Positions 27,044-35,856 are shown, counted from the stretch's first letter. The stretch is 64,000 nucleotides of DNA from Ruminococcus sp. UBA3665 (GCA_002373165.1 DFJS01000049.1:1-64000); one strand, 5' to 3'. Notes: generated by a model not told the origin, from the letters alone. Program-made: numbers and translations.

Positions 27044-27595
27044 TCACAGCACATTCCAGCGCAGATAATAAATTACAAATCCGATTCCGGAAAGAATTAA
27101 AATCACAGACAGGATAAATAAAATATCCAGTAGAATTTTAGCATAGCTTTTAGTTCCTATGGCAATCATCAGCGGCCGGATGTTCGTCAGAACATGCACA
27201 GCAATGGAAATTACAAGCAGAATCTGTGAAATCAATTGAAGAATGCCGAAATAGCTTAATCTGAACACGCCGTTCTCATCTTTGCCAAGAAAAATCAGCA
27301 CATGGAACAGGATAAAAATCATGATTGCAAAGCCGCTGGAGCGTCTCAGCCAGAATAATTTATTTTCTTTATGATAAGAAACTCCGGATTTTTTACAGGC
27401 TTGCAGTGTATCGGCTGTGAGTTTGCATCCAATGATGATATGAATCACAATCAGTCCCAGCATCAGCCAGGCGGCGGCCTTCATGATTCCGGAACCGCCC
27501 GGAATGATTCCGGCAAGCTGAAAGCTCCCGGCAATTGCATGAATCAGGAACAGTGCCAGAATGCCCATGCTTAATACAGCATTGAATTTTCTCAT
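27044..27595 (-). CDS. Succinate dehydrogenase/fumarate reductase cytochrome b-like membrane subunit
   Basis: A 183-residue protein with five membrane segments (about 6-27, 37-57, 88-107, 118-143, 155-178). His residues lie inside several of them (ALFLIHAIAG, IVIHIIIGC, FILFHVLIF, AVHVLTN), suited to heme ligation. This is the di-heme b558-type anchor layout. It overlaps the unknown membrane-anchored gene upstream by 4 bp and precedes frdA. Confidence 0.85.
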   Translation of the reverse strand: MRKFNAVLSMGILALFLIHAIAGSFQLAGIIPGGSGIMKAAAWLMLGLIVIHIIIGCKLTADTLQACKKSGVSYHKENKLFWLRRSSGFAIMIFILFHVLIFLGKDENGVFRLSYFGILQLISQILLVISIAVHVLTNIRPLMIAIGTKSYAKILLDILFILSVILILSGIGFVIYYLRWNVL

Positions 27596-28095
27596 GATTC
27601 CGCCCCCTGTACCTGAATGACTTCAATTCCCGGCCTGCCGGAAAGACTGTCAGCATGATAAGCATCTGCAAATTCCTGCGAAATTACCAGAATATCAAAT
27701 TTTTTAAATTCGGCTTTGGAGAGCATTAATGTTACATCTTCGGACTTGATTTCGCACTGATGCTCCGGCAGACGGGACTGATAATTTTCGGCAAGAGTTT
27801 TCGCGTTCACATCCCCGGAGGCAACAGAACAGATAATATCTTCAAAAATCAGGCCGATTTCTTTTCCGGCGAAAAAATCGCGCCAGGTTTCCAAAGCTTC
27901 GGAATCTGTATGCTTTTCCAGATTGATATATACCAGATATGCGCCGGAAGGCTTATCGACAATCACGGAAGCACTGGAAACGGCATCGGGATTACTGCTC
28001 CGGAGTGCCTGATAGTAATCCGTCCGGAGAAACGGCACTCCCAGCAGAAGAAATAATACTAAGATGTCAGAAATAATATGTTTCATCAGCTTCAT
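27592..28095 (-). CDS. Membrane-anchored protein of unknown function
   Basis: A 167-residue protein with one N-terminal membrane segment or uncleaved signal (about 7-24) and a soluble domain with alternating strands and helices. Two in-frame starts exist (28095 and 28086). It sits between the FMN-binding lipoprotein and the cytochrome b gene and overlaps the latter by 4 bp, so it is probably part of the same redox complex. No family recognised. Confidence 0.7.
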   Translation of the reverse strand: MKLMKHIISDILVLFLLLGVPFLRTDYYQALRSSNPDAVSSASVIVDKPSGAYLVYINLEKHTDSEALETWRDFFAGKEIGLIFEDIICSVASGDVNAKTLAENYQSRLPEHQCEIKSEDVTLMLSKAEFKKFDILVISQEFADAYHADSLSGRPGIEVIQVQGAES

Positions 28096-28103
28096 AATTC
28101 AGA

Positions 28104-28550
28104 TTATTGTTCTGCCTGTTTCAGGGCATCTGTGACGGCTTCTTTGAATTCGTTATAATTAACCGTTGCACCGCTGATGGCATCGACTTCTTTGAGATCG
28201 CCTTTTTCAACCAGCTGTGCGGCATATTTATCGCAGGCCGCAAGAGCTTTCTGTGCCTTGTTATAGAAATCCTTATTTGCAATTTCGCCGTTTTCCTTGC
28301 CGTATTCAGAATCTTTCAGACTTCCGTCGAGTTCGTAAGTTTTAAAATCACAGGCAGTGATGGCACCTCCGGAGATAGTCAATTCTACAACTCCGTAGCC
28401 GTTTCCGGCAGTAGAATCAACTTCATCATTGACATATTCCTGACTCTGGGCCTTGTAAGTACCATCGGCATAGCTTTTGCTGCCGCAGGCAGTCAGTCCC
28501 ATTGCAGAGACAGCACACAGAAGGCATATTAATTTTTTATTGATTTTCAT
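28104..28550 (-). CDS. FMN-binding-domain lipoprotein
   Basis: A 148-residue lipoprotein with a lipobox (GLTAC, Cys near 22) and an FMN_bind domain. The SGATVNYNEF stretch carries the Thr to which FMN is joined by a flavin transferase (ApbE), as in RnfG/NqrC. It should act outside the membrane as a one-flavin electron carrier. The ATG at 28550 has GGAGG 9 nt upstream and overlaps the ATPase gene by 14 bp. It lies between the iron ABC genes and the FrdABC set, linking the two functionally (inference). Confidence 0.88.
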   Translation of the reverse strand: MKINKKLICLLCAVSAMGLTACGSKSYADGTYKAQSQEYVNDEVDSTAGNGYGVVELTISGGAITACDFKTYELDGSLKDSEYGKENGEIANKDFYNKAQKALAACDKYAAQLVEKGDLKEVDAISGATVNYNEFKEAVTDALKQAEQ

Positions 28551-29307
28551 GAGCATGTTCCTCCGCCTGAATTTCTTCTTCAGATTTAAGATCATTTTTG
28601 GTAACATGTGTACCTTCTTCATCGAAATGAATTTTTCCTGTAAAATTCTGATTCTGCACTTCTTTCACGACACGGCCGTTCCGGAGAACGATAGTTCTCT
28701 GTGCGACTTCGGCGACTTCCGGGTCATGTGTCACGACAATCAGCGTTGTGCCCTCATTGTGAAGCTTATGGAACAGATCTACGACGATTTCTTCATTGGC
28801 CTCGTCAAGATTGCCTGTCGGTTCATCGGCCAGGATAATTTCCGGATAGTTGATCAATGCTCTTGCAACGCAGACTCTCTGCTGTTCGCCGCCGGAAAGC
28901 TGACTGGGCAGATGCTTGGCACGGTCGGCCAGTCCCACGCGCTCCAGAGCTTCCATTGCTTCTTTTTCATCCGGAAGACTGTGATAATACTGCGCCAGCA
29001 TGACATTTTCGACAGCCGTCAGATAATTGACAAGATGGAACTGCTGAAAAATCAGGCCGATTTTATCCCTGCGGACAGTTGTCAGATTTTTTGCGCTTTC
29101 TTTGGCAATATCCACGCCGTCGAGCAGTACTTCACCTTTGCTGGGCTTATCCATACAGCCGATGATATTCATCATTGTACTTTTGCCGGAACCGGACGGC
29201 CCCATAATGGAAACCCATTCGCCTTTTTCTACTTTCATGCTGACATTGTCTAGTGCATGAAGTTCGCCGTAAATTTTATAGATATTTTTTAATTCCAATA
29301 GACTCAT
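28537..29307 (-). CDS. ABC transporter ATP-binding protein of the p19-type iron system
   Basis: A 256-residue ATPase with Walker A GPSGSGKST (about 38-46), Q-loop FQQFH, signature LSGGEQQR and Walker B IILADEPTGNLD. It has a C-terminal acidic/His extension (about 225-256, ending EEHAHENQ). It is of the MacB/LolD class and follows two FtsX-type permeases. In the Campylobacter p19 cluster the same order (FTR1, P19, DUF2318, two permeases, ATPase) occurs (established knowledge). Confidence 0.9.
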   Translation of the reverse strand: MSLLELKNIYKIYGELHALDNVSMKVEKGEWVSIMGPSGSGKSTMMNIIGCMDKPSKGEVLLDGVDIAKESAKNLTTVRRDKIGLIFQQFHLVNYLTAVENVMLAQYYHSLPDEKEAMEALERVGLADRAKHLPSQLSGGEQQRVCVARALINYPEIILADEPTGNLDEANEEIVVDLFHKLHNEGTTLIVVTHDPEVAEVAQRTIVLRNGRVVKEVQNQNFTGKIHFDEEGTHVTKNDLKSEEEIQAEEHAHENQ

Positions 29308-29322
29308 GATAGAACACCTCTT

Positions 29323-30474
29323 TTATTCGCCTTTCAGCACCAGTGCCGGGTCTACTTCCGTAGCACTGCGGATCGGCATCAGACTGGATAATCCTGTGAC
29401 AAGCACAGAAACTAAAATTGTAATCGGAACAAGCGCAGGCATAAAGGAAATGGAACTGCTGAACACATGAATGCTGACCTGCTGTGCAAACAGAAAGCCC
29501 AGCACTGAACCCAGAATGCCGCCCAGTCCGCCAAGCATCATGCTTTCGCCGAGAAATTCTTTCACAATACTGGTATCCGAAGCTCCGATAGCTTTTCTCA
29601 GGCCGATTTCTTTGCGGCGTTCGGTCACGACAGCCGTCATTGTCGTTGCAACACAGATCATCGTCAGAGCCAGTACCACGATTGTTACCAGCAGCACAAG
29701 TGCCTGGAGTTTCGTCAGAACAGTCGTTTCCGAAGCGGTCACGCGCTTGACTAATCTTGCATTGACCGACGGCACGGCACTGCTGATTCTGTCAGCATAG
29801 GCGGATAATTCTTCCGAAGCTGCCGAAATGCTGAGTTCTGCAACATCGATTGTACCAGCTTCTTCCGTAAGCGTTTCCAGGTCAGAAAGCGACATGTATA
29901 AATAATCCTCTTCCGAACCGCCTGTATCCAGAATTCCTGTAATTTCAAAATCTATAATATGATCTAAAATTGTCTCATCGCCGGAAGCGGCTTCCGCAGG
30001 TGTATAGCTGACTTCCAGTGTTTCGCCGATTTTCAGACGATACGATTCGGCAATTCCTGCGCCCACCAGCAGCTGATTTTCTTCCGACGGCCATTCGCCT
30101 TCGATATGCCAGTAAGGACTTGTCGCCTGTGCGCCCTTCATGTCCGTACCGGCCACGACGACGGGGCTTTCGTGAATCCGGACATTTTCATAGCGATACG
30201 GCGCAACTCCGACAAGCTGGTCTGATGCAATCAGAGCCGTTCCCTGATGAACATCCTCCAGCGTGAAAGTATCCTCTGCGGCAGTAAAAATCATATTTGC
30301 TCCGTAATTGCGGAACTGTGCACCCATCTGCCGGGGAACGTCATAATAAATCGTAACCAGCCCGGAAAGAACTGTCGCGCCGATTGCAATCGAAAGCAGT
30401 GCAACCAGCATTCTGGAACGCCTTCTCATCAGAGAGGCCGTAATCATGCGGAAATACATTTGTCTTTTTTTCAT
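29323..30474 (-). CDS. FtsX-type ABC permease (second of pair)
   Basis: A 383-residue MacB/FtsX permease with an N-terminal segment (about 18-40), an outer domain (about 45-255) and three C-terminal segments (about 262-285, 310-335, 345-370). Its C-terminus (SATEVDPALVLKGE) is the usual ending of this family. It is 13 nt after the first permease. Together they likely form a heterodimer powered by the ATPase downstream. The transported entity in p19-type systems is not firmly known. Confidence 0.88.
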   Translation of the reverse strand: MKKRQMYFRMITASLMRRRSRMLVALLSIAIGATVLSGLVTIYYDVPRQMGAQFRNYGANMIFTAAEDTFTLEDVHQGTALIASDQLVGVAPYRYENVRIHESPVVVAGTDMKGAQATSPYWHIEGEWPSEENQLLVGAGIAESYRLKIGETLEVSYTPAEAASGDETILDHIIDFEITGILDTGGSEEDYLYMSLSDLETLTEEAGTIDVAELSISAASEELSAYADRISSAVPSVNARLVKRVTASETTVLTKLQALVLLVTIVVLALTMICVATTMTAVVTERRKEIGLRKAIGASDTSIVKEFLGESMMLGGLGGILGSVLGFLFAQQVSIHVFSSSISFMPALVPITILVSVLVTGLSSLMPIRSATEVDPALVLKGE

Positions 30475-30487
30475 GATAAATCTCCTC

Positions 30488-31780
30488 TCAGTGACCGCCG
30501 TGGAGCACTTCGGCCGGACGGAGTCTCAGCAGCATTCTGATAGCCGGAATGCTTCCAGCAAGTGTCACCAGAATAACCAGAATTGCTACAATCGGAATGA
30601 CAACAGGCTTCATCGAAATTGCCGAACCAAATACAGTATGCCCGATAATCTGTGCAAAGCCGAATCCGGCAAAAAATCCGATAATACCGCCGAAAATCGC
30701 CGTAATGAAGATTTCCGTCAACACCAGCCCGGAAATCGCGCCGTTCTGTGCGCCGATGGCTTTCATCAGGCCGATTTCACTGCTTCGTTCCATTACGCTG
30801 GCCGTCACCAGATTGCAGATGCCCAGTGCCGCGCCGATCATGCTCAGAATTGTAATCAGAATCATGAGAAGCTGTGTCTTTTCCATGATTGCGCCTTCGG
30901 AATCGGCTACCTGACGGACAGGAGAAGCAACAGAATCTGTAATCACTTCCTGAATCTGGTAACAGATGGAACTTGCATAAGCAGTGCAATACCAGATTTC
31001 GTACTGACTGACTGTCAGCGATTTCGGATCTTTGGCAGCACGTTCGGCCAGTTCGTTATCCGGAGTTGTCAGGGCACTGACTTCGATGCTGTCAATACAG
31101 CCGTCCAGATTGGCAAGAGACTGTACAGCATTCAGCGGCGCGAAAATCTGGTCGTCTTCTTCTCCGCCGGCATCGAAAATGCCGACAATCCGGAAAGTCT
31201 TCTCTCCGTCAGAGCCTTTGAGATGCAGGGAGCTTCCGACAGAAAGATTCAGTTTTTTGGCAAGTGCCGTGCCAATCATGGCAGAATCTTCCGAACTGCC
31301 GGACTGTTCGTTAATCCAGTCGCCGGATTCGATTTCCCACCAGCTTCGCAGGCTTGCGATGCCGGCATCGAGCTGTTCACCTGTGGGCAGTTCCATATGA
31401 TGATTGAACCAGCTGCCGATTACTGTTACATCAGAGCCGTCATCCAGTTCGCCGCTGACCGTCACAAACGGCGCATAATCGACAATATTAAATGCCCAGA
31501 AAATTGTTTTGATTTTGCCCAGCTCGTCTTCCCGGAGATATGCGCCTGTGCCTTCGCCGCCTTCTACTTCGTATAATTCATTCAGGACAGAGGCCGCCTT
31601 CGGCACAACAGTGATATTCGCACCATAAGTTTTAAGCTCCTGATTGACTTTGTCGCCGACATCGAACATGACACTCAGCATGGCCGCTGCCAGTGATGCC
31701 CCCAGCGCGATAGTAAATGCAATCATCAGCATTTTTTTCCACTGCCGGAGCAGAGTACCTTTAATCATTCTGAAAAACAT
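30488..31780 (-). CDS. FtsX-type ABC permease (first of pair)
   Basis: A 430-residue permease with the same plan as its neighbour: N-terminal segment (about 15-37), a longer outer domain (about 40-295) and three membrane segments near the C-terminus (about 305-325, 350-375, 390-415), ending RPAEVLHGGH. It starts 15 nt after the DUF2318 gene. It is homologous to, but clearly diverged from, the second permease, fitting a heterodimer. Confidence 0.88.
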   Translation of the reverse strand: MFFRMIKGTLLRQWKKMLMIAFTIALGASLAAAMLSVMFDVGDKVNQELKTYGANITVVPKAASVLNELYEVEGGEGTGAYLREDELGKIKTIFWAFNIVDYAPFVTVSGELDDGSDVTVIGSWFNHHMELPTGEQLDAGIASLRSWWEIESGDWINEQSGSSEDSAMIGTALAKKLNLSVGSSLHLKGSDGEKTFRIVGIFDAGGEEDDQIFAPLNAVQSLANLDGCIDSIEVSALTTPDNELAERAAKDPKSLTVSQYEIWYCTAYASSICYQIQEVITDSVASPVRQVADSEGAIMEKTQLLMILITILSMIGAALGICNLVTASVMERSSEIGLMKAIGAQNGAISGLVLTEIFITAIFGGIIGFFAGFGFAQIIGHTVFGSAISMKPVVIPIVAILVILVTLAGSIPAIRMLLRLRPAEVLHGGH

Positions 31781-31795
31781 GAAACTGCTCCTTTC

Positions 31796-33067
31796 TTATT
31801 TGAATTCTTTTTCAAATTCAGAAAGTCCGTCCACAGGGACAAGAATCTTTCCGTTTTCGATACTGTACGGGATGACAATAGGATTGCAGCCGCCTTTAAA
31901 GCCGATTGTATTGATATTCATGACTACATCACAAAGATTGCAGACTACCTGCCCGTCTTTTTCATAATAGCCCGTTTCGCCGCAGATATCGCAGGCATCC
32001 AGTCCGATGCCGTAAGAGGAAGAATTCGGCTTTTTGATGACAATAAACCGGATGGCAACATTATTTTCTGTTGTATAGGCAAATCTGTGCAGATGACCGT
32101 CTTCGACCTGTTCAAAGCTGACTTCAACATTGCCGTTCACGACAGGCGCATCTTCTACAGGAGAAAGCTCTACTTTCCGGTTGGCGATTGCTTTCAGCTC
32201 CGTCAGATTCAGCAGACTCAGCACCAGGCAGGCCCAGACAACTCCGGCCCATCTTTTATTAATCAGCCATTTTTTCAGAATTTTTCGTTTTTCGGCAGGA
32301 GTCCGGTAAGGTTCATCCACATGACGGCTTTTCAGCCAGATCAGCACAGGAATGACTGCTGTGATGAATATCATGCCAAAAATAAACCAGTTGTCATGAT
32401 TGGAGGAAAACTGTGCAATTTTAAACAGTGAAAAATCGCCGAATAATTTATGATTTGCAATCATTTTCTTTGTCAGCATAATGCGCAGGCACATGGTGCT
32501 CTGCCGGATGCCGCTGAGTCCCAGTGCCAGACTGAGTACCAGCATTTTTTGCCCGGAAGGAAGCCGGATCAGGCCTTTTCCGGCAGAAAGTCCGGCCAGA
32601 AATACCAGAATCACGCCGAATACAATGCCGATGAATTTAAAAATAAACGTCGTGGAAAGCATAGATTTTTCTACCAGCAGAATCGAATACGGATATACCA
32701 GCACATCCGGCAGAGCATAGGTAATGCCAATCAGCATGATAATGCAAAGCAGAAGACAGGCAGCCCATTCGCTGACTTGTTTCAGCGGCTTGCGCAAAGC
32801 CGAAAAAATCCAGAATAAAATCAATGCCCCCAGTGCAATAAAAAACAGAATCAGGACGATTTCATTCCATTTGGAAGAAGTCAGCAATTTGGTTCCGTTT
32901 TTCAGATAAGCCACAGTTCCGGCACCGGCAATTCCGCCGAGCAGTCCGATGACAGCAAATATTTTCCCTTTTCTGCCGAATCCGGAACTGATGTAAAAAT
33001 ACAGCATACCGGCCAGCAATGCGGCAGAAAGCAAAGCTTCTGTAGTATCTACAAAATATTTCAGCAT
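31796..33067 (-). CDS. DUF2318 membrane protein of the p19-type iron system
   Basis: A 423-residue protein. About eight hydrophobic segments (residues 8-300) precede a C-terminal DUF2318 domain with DACDICGETGYYEKDGQ, CNLCDVVMNINTIGF and GGCNP, a conserved Cys set predicted to bind Fe-S or metal. DUF2318 proteins lie beside FTR1/P19 genes in many bacteria and may pass electrons across the membrane to iron. It is separated from the P19-like gene by a terminator-like hairpin. Confidence 0.88.
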   Translation of the reverse strand: MLKYFVDTTEALLSAALLAGMLYFYISSGFGRKGKIFAVIGLLGGIAGAGTVAYLKNGTKLLTSSKWNEIVLILFFIALGALILFWIFSALRKPLKQVSEWAACLLLCIIMLIGITYALPDVLVYPYSILLVEKSMLSTTFIFKFIGIVFGVILVFLAGLSAGKGLIRLPSGQKMLVLSLALGLSGIRQSTMCLRIMLTKKMIANHKLFGDFSLFKIAQFSSNHDNWFIFGMIFITAVIPVLIWLKSRHVDEPYRTPAEKRKILKKWLINKRWAGVVWACLVLSLLNLTELKAIANRKVELSPVEDAPVVNGNVEVSFEQVEDGHLHRFAYTTENNVAIRFIVIKKPNSSSYGIGLDACDICGETGYYEKDGQVVCNLCDVVMNINTIGFKGGCNPIVIPYSIENGKILVPVDGLSEFEKEFK

Positions 33068-33101
33068 GGAAGAACCTCCTTTTTTTCAGATTCTCAAAAA
33101 C

Positions 33102-33136
33102 ACACAAGTGCGCCGTGCAGGACACGGCGCATGTGT
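33102..33136 (-). terminator. Intrinsic terminator or attenuator inside the iron operon
   Basis: The strong stem GCGCCGTG...CACGGCGC (about 33109-33130), extended by ACACA/TGTGT pairs, is followed on the minus strand by TTTTTGAG. It lies between the P19-like and DUF2318 genes, so partial readthrough would make more FTR1/P19 than transporter. Confidence 0.75.
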
Positions 33137-33158
33137 TTTGCGTAATAGATGGTAAAAA

Positions 33159-33866
33159 TTACCATTCCTGCGGGATATATTCCCAGCCTTCATAAGTAAC
33201 GGTCAGGTTGCCGTCAGCAAAGTAGTCATCAAATGTTCCGCCGGGGCCTGTTTCAGAGTCGATGTGCAGCAGATAGCCGTTTTCTTCCGGGCTGTGGAAT
33301 GTGAATTCCAGTGTATAAGTATCTGCTTCCGGCAGAGAAATATTGGCACCATAGTGCGGGCCGTCAGAAGCACTCATAACCATGAAGGAGCCTTCGGCAG
33401 CTGTATCGCCGCTGGATGCAATGACTTTATAATCAACAGTCATGTAAGGAACCCAGTCGCCGACACCAAAGCCGAGCTTGTTTTCCAGAGCAGAAACGTC
33501 TGCTTCCAGATGCATGTCAAAGCCTTCGATGCTTTCATTGCCGCCGGACATCGGAACAGGCTGGAAGTATACAGCAGATACATTCAGGAATCCGGCTTCG
33601 ATATCTTCAAAAATCGGGATTTCTGTAAAACCAGCTTCGCTGTCGGGGCTGGGAGCTTCGTTGCCGGCTTCGCTCTTGACTTCTGCATCAGCAGCTTCTG
33701 CGCTTGTATCCGCAGCGGGTTCCGAATCGGCATCCGCAGCCGGAGCAGTAGTTTCGGCAACAGAATTATTTTCTGCTGTAGGTGTAGATTCTGCCTTATT
33801 GCCGCAGGCTGTCAGGGACAGTGCCATAGAAGCAAACAGGGCAATTGCAATTAATTTCTTTGTCAT
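33159..33866 (-). CDS. P19/Tp34-type iron-binding lipoprotein
   Basis: A 235-residue lipoprotein with a lipobox (SLTACG, Cys near 21), an acidic Ala/Glu/Ser-rich linker (about 25-85) and a Tp34/P19 domain (about 88-235). Likely metal ligands are FDMHLEADV (Met, His) and DGPHYGAN (His), matching the iron/copper site of P19. In Campylobacter P19 binds iron outside the inner membrane and hands it to the FTR1 permease (established). It is cotranscribed with the FTR1 gene 87 nt upstream. Confidence 0.9.
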   Translation of the reverse strand: MTKKLIAIALFASMALSLTACGNKAESTPTAENNSVAETTAPAADADSEPAADTSAEAADAEVKSEAGNEAPSPDSEAGFTEIPIFEDIEAGFLNVSAVYFQPVPMSGGNESIEGFDMHLEADVSALENKLGFGVGDWVPYMTVDYKVIASSGDTAAEGSFMVMSASDGPHYGANISLPEADTYTLEFTFHSPEENGYLLHIDSETGPGGTFDDYFADGNLTVTYEGWEYIPQEW

Positions 33867-33953
33867 AGTTCATTTCCTCCTAAATCAATTCTGACAAAAA
33901 TTTGTAAATTTCCTTTTATATCAGCCTGATTTGCATCAGGATGAAAGGCTTGA

Positions 33954-35597
33954 TTAAGCTTTTGCCTTTTCAGGCTTTTTGGCTTTGGGCTTAGGCCGGA
34001 GTTCTTCCTCGAACTGTTCATCTGATTCTGTCAGGAAGTGAATTCCTTCGCCGATGCTGATCAGCAGCGGAATGCCCGTCCAGCACACTGCAAAATAAAT
34101 CAGTCCTTTGCCGTACTTGCCCAGATAAAATTTATGAATTCCCAGACCGCCCAGCACAATGGCAAGAACGCCGGCTTCTTTTCTGTTTCTGGTATTCCAT
34201 TTCTGCATGATGAAAATCATGACAGTGATGAAAATTAAAATCAGCTGCGGAATCAGAGTTTCCAGACAGGGGTAAATTCCCAGAACGTCAAAGAAATTAT
34301 TAGTCGGAATCAGGTTTGCCAGAATGGCCGGGGAAGTCATTGTCATGACATCGCCTTCAATCAGTTCCTTGATGCCCGAACCCAGGAATGAGATAGACAT
34401 CACGAACATCAGAATGCTTGTTCCCAGGAAGAACGGCCGGATCGGAAGCTTGACACTCAGGAACCGGATTGCTAAAAAGACAAATACCAGAATAACACAG
34501 CCGACTCCAAAACCGCCCCAGACATATTTGGGATCATCAGAAAGCAGCGGCTGATAGAACAGAATCACTTCCGCACCTTCACGGAATACGGCTAAAAATG
34601 CAGTAAAGGCAAGTGTGAAGACATTTCCTGTTTCGGCAGAAATTTTAACCTGTTCATCGATATATTTAGTCCATGCTTCGGATTCTGCCTTGGATACCAT
34701 CCAGTTGCTGACGTAGAACAGCACCAGCACGGCAATCAGAGCCGTAATGCCTTCGATGATTTCCTGATTGGCACTGTTGGCAAGTTTCAGCAGACTCAGC
34801 AGCCATGCGCACAGAAAGCTTGCCGCAATGGCCAGCACACAGCCGATGTAAACATGTTTCAGCTTGTCTTTATTGCCGGATTTCACCAGATAGGCGATAA
34901 TTGCACCAACAACAAGAATTGCTTCCAGACCTTCTCTGACGATAATTCCCAGGCAGGCCGCAAAAGTGACCCATCCGCCGCCGCCGCCGCCGACACTGAC
35001 AGCATTTGCTCCCGGCGTGACAGCAGTTGTTTCGGGAACAGCTTCTTCCTGTGCAGAAACAGTTTCCTGCATTTCCTCTGCCTGTGTTTCGGCAGATGCT
35101 GTACCGCCGCGGGAAAGGCCGCTTTCTCCTGTATCGCCGATGCCGTCAAGCTTATTGGCATCTGTATGAAGCATTTCGCTTAATTTGCTTAATTCCGCGA
35201 AAAATTCATCTGTCGAGCCGCCGTTTTTCGTAACAGTTTTGCAGGAACTGAACTGAAGTTCGACTTCTGTTTTGCGGCTTCCGGCAATATAACCCATTGC
35301 CACGCGCTCGAATCCGGTTGTTTCATAATAGCCGTAATAAGCGGCATTGACAGCACTGTGTGCGCCTTTGGCATCGCCGCTCTGATAGAGCTGGTCAGCA
35401 GCTTCCAGCACATCGTCCATAGCATTGGCGACATCATTCCATGTTCCGGCAGAACCGCCGGCATTTTTATATTCATCCCATGTAGCGATATATTCTGCTG
35501 CCGATGCTGTAAGTCCGCACAAACCGGACATGATAAATATCAGCATTATCATCAGCGAACTGACTGCACAGAGAAGCCGTTTTTTCTGTAACGGCAT
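33954..35597 (-). CDS. FTR1-family iron permease with C-terminal TM2 domain
   Basis: A 547-residue protein. A signal-like segment (about 8-32) and an extracellular helical domain (about 33-200) are followed by an FTR1 permease core with seven membrane segments. Two REGxE motifs (REGLEAIL, REGAEVIL) bind iron. After the core comes a TM2 domain (about 475-525, VLGGLGIHKFYLGKYGKGLIY) and a Lys/Pro-rich tail. TM2 domains are normally separate small proteins, so the fusion is unusual. It is the first gene of the iron unit and has a long structured leader. Confidence 0.92.
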   Translation of the reverse strand: MPLQKKRLLCAVSSLMIMLIFIMSGLCGLTASAAEYIATWDEYKNAGGSAGTWNDVANAMDDVLEAADQLYQSGDAKGAHSAVNAAYYGYYETTGFERVAMGYIAGSRKTEVELQFSSCKTVTKNGGSTDEFFAELSKLSEMLHTDANKLDGIGDTGESGLSRGGTASAETQAEEMQETVSAQEEAVPETTAVTPGANAVSVGGGGGGWVTFAACLGIIVREGLEAILVVGAIIAYLVKSGNKDKLKHVYIGCVLAIAASFLCAWLLSLLKLANSANQEIIEGITALIAVLVLFYVSNWMVSKAESEAWTKYIDEQVKISAETGNVFTLAFTAFLAVFREGAEVILFYQPLLSDDPKYVWGGFGVGCVILVFVFLAIRFLSVKLPIRPFFLGTSILMFVMSISFLGSGIKELIEGDVMTMTSPAILANLIPTNNFFDVLGIYPCLETLIPQLILIFITVMIFIMQKWNTRNRKEAGVLAIVLGGLGIHKFYLGKYGKGLIYFAVCWTGIPLLISIGEGIHFLTESDEQFEEELRPKPKAKKPEKAKA

Positions 35598-35827
35598 ATT
35601 TCAGACCTCCTTGTTGGATAAAATTAAAAGCTTATTCTGAATTAGTTAGAAATCACTAACAGATATGCAGAATAAATAGGATTTTACTGCAATACAGACA
35701 AAAGCAAGGGATGACTGCTGCCGGAGCAATCCGGCAGCAGCCGCAGTTACCTGAAATTCTGAGCAAATATCACATTACAGATAAATCCTACATGTTATAT
35801 TTTAGCATATCCTAACTAAAAATGCAA
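35598..35827 (-). promoter_or_regulatory. Metal-type promoter and structured leader of the iron operon
   Basis: The minus strand has TTGCAT (35827-35822), 17-nt spacer and TATA box TAAAAT (35804-35799). The pattern TTAGTTAG-N6-CTAA occurs twice: in the promoter spacer (minus, about 35819-35802) and in the leader (plus, 35642-35659). This resembles a DtxR/MntR-type operator. The roughly 200-nt leader begins with TAGGATTT, which can pair with AAATCCTA 110 nt later (plus 35678-35685), enclosing a perfect 10-bp hairpin (CTGCTGCCGG, about 35714-35739). A TTATTCTG/CAGAATAA hairpin followed by CTTTTAATTTT then precedes AAGGAGG. Confidence 0.6.
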
Positions 35828-35856
35828 GAGATTTTTCAAGATTTGTGACCTGAGAC

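Noticed and set aside
30446..31576. 376-codon frame opposite the first FtsX permease
   Set aside because: His/Asn/Cys-rich antisense shadow; the permease on the minus strand is convincing.
35598..35827. NiCo (czcD) or yybP-ykoY riboswitch before FTR1
   Set aside because: The conserved sequence words of these classes are not visible; only a generic long-range stem is supported.
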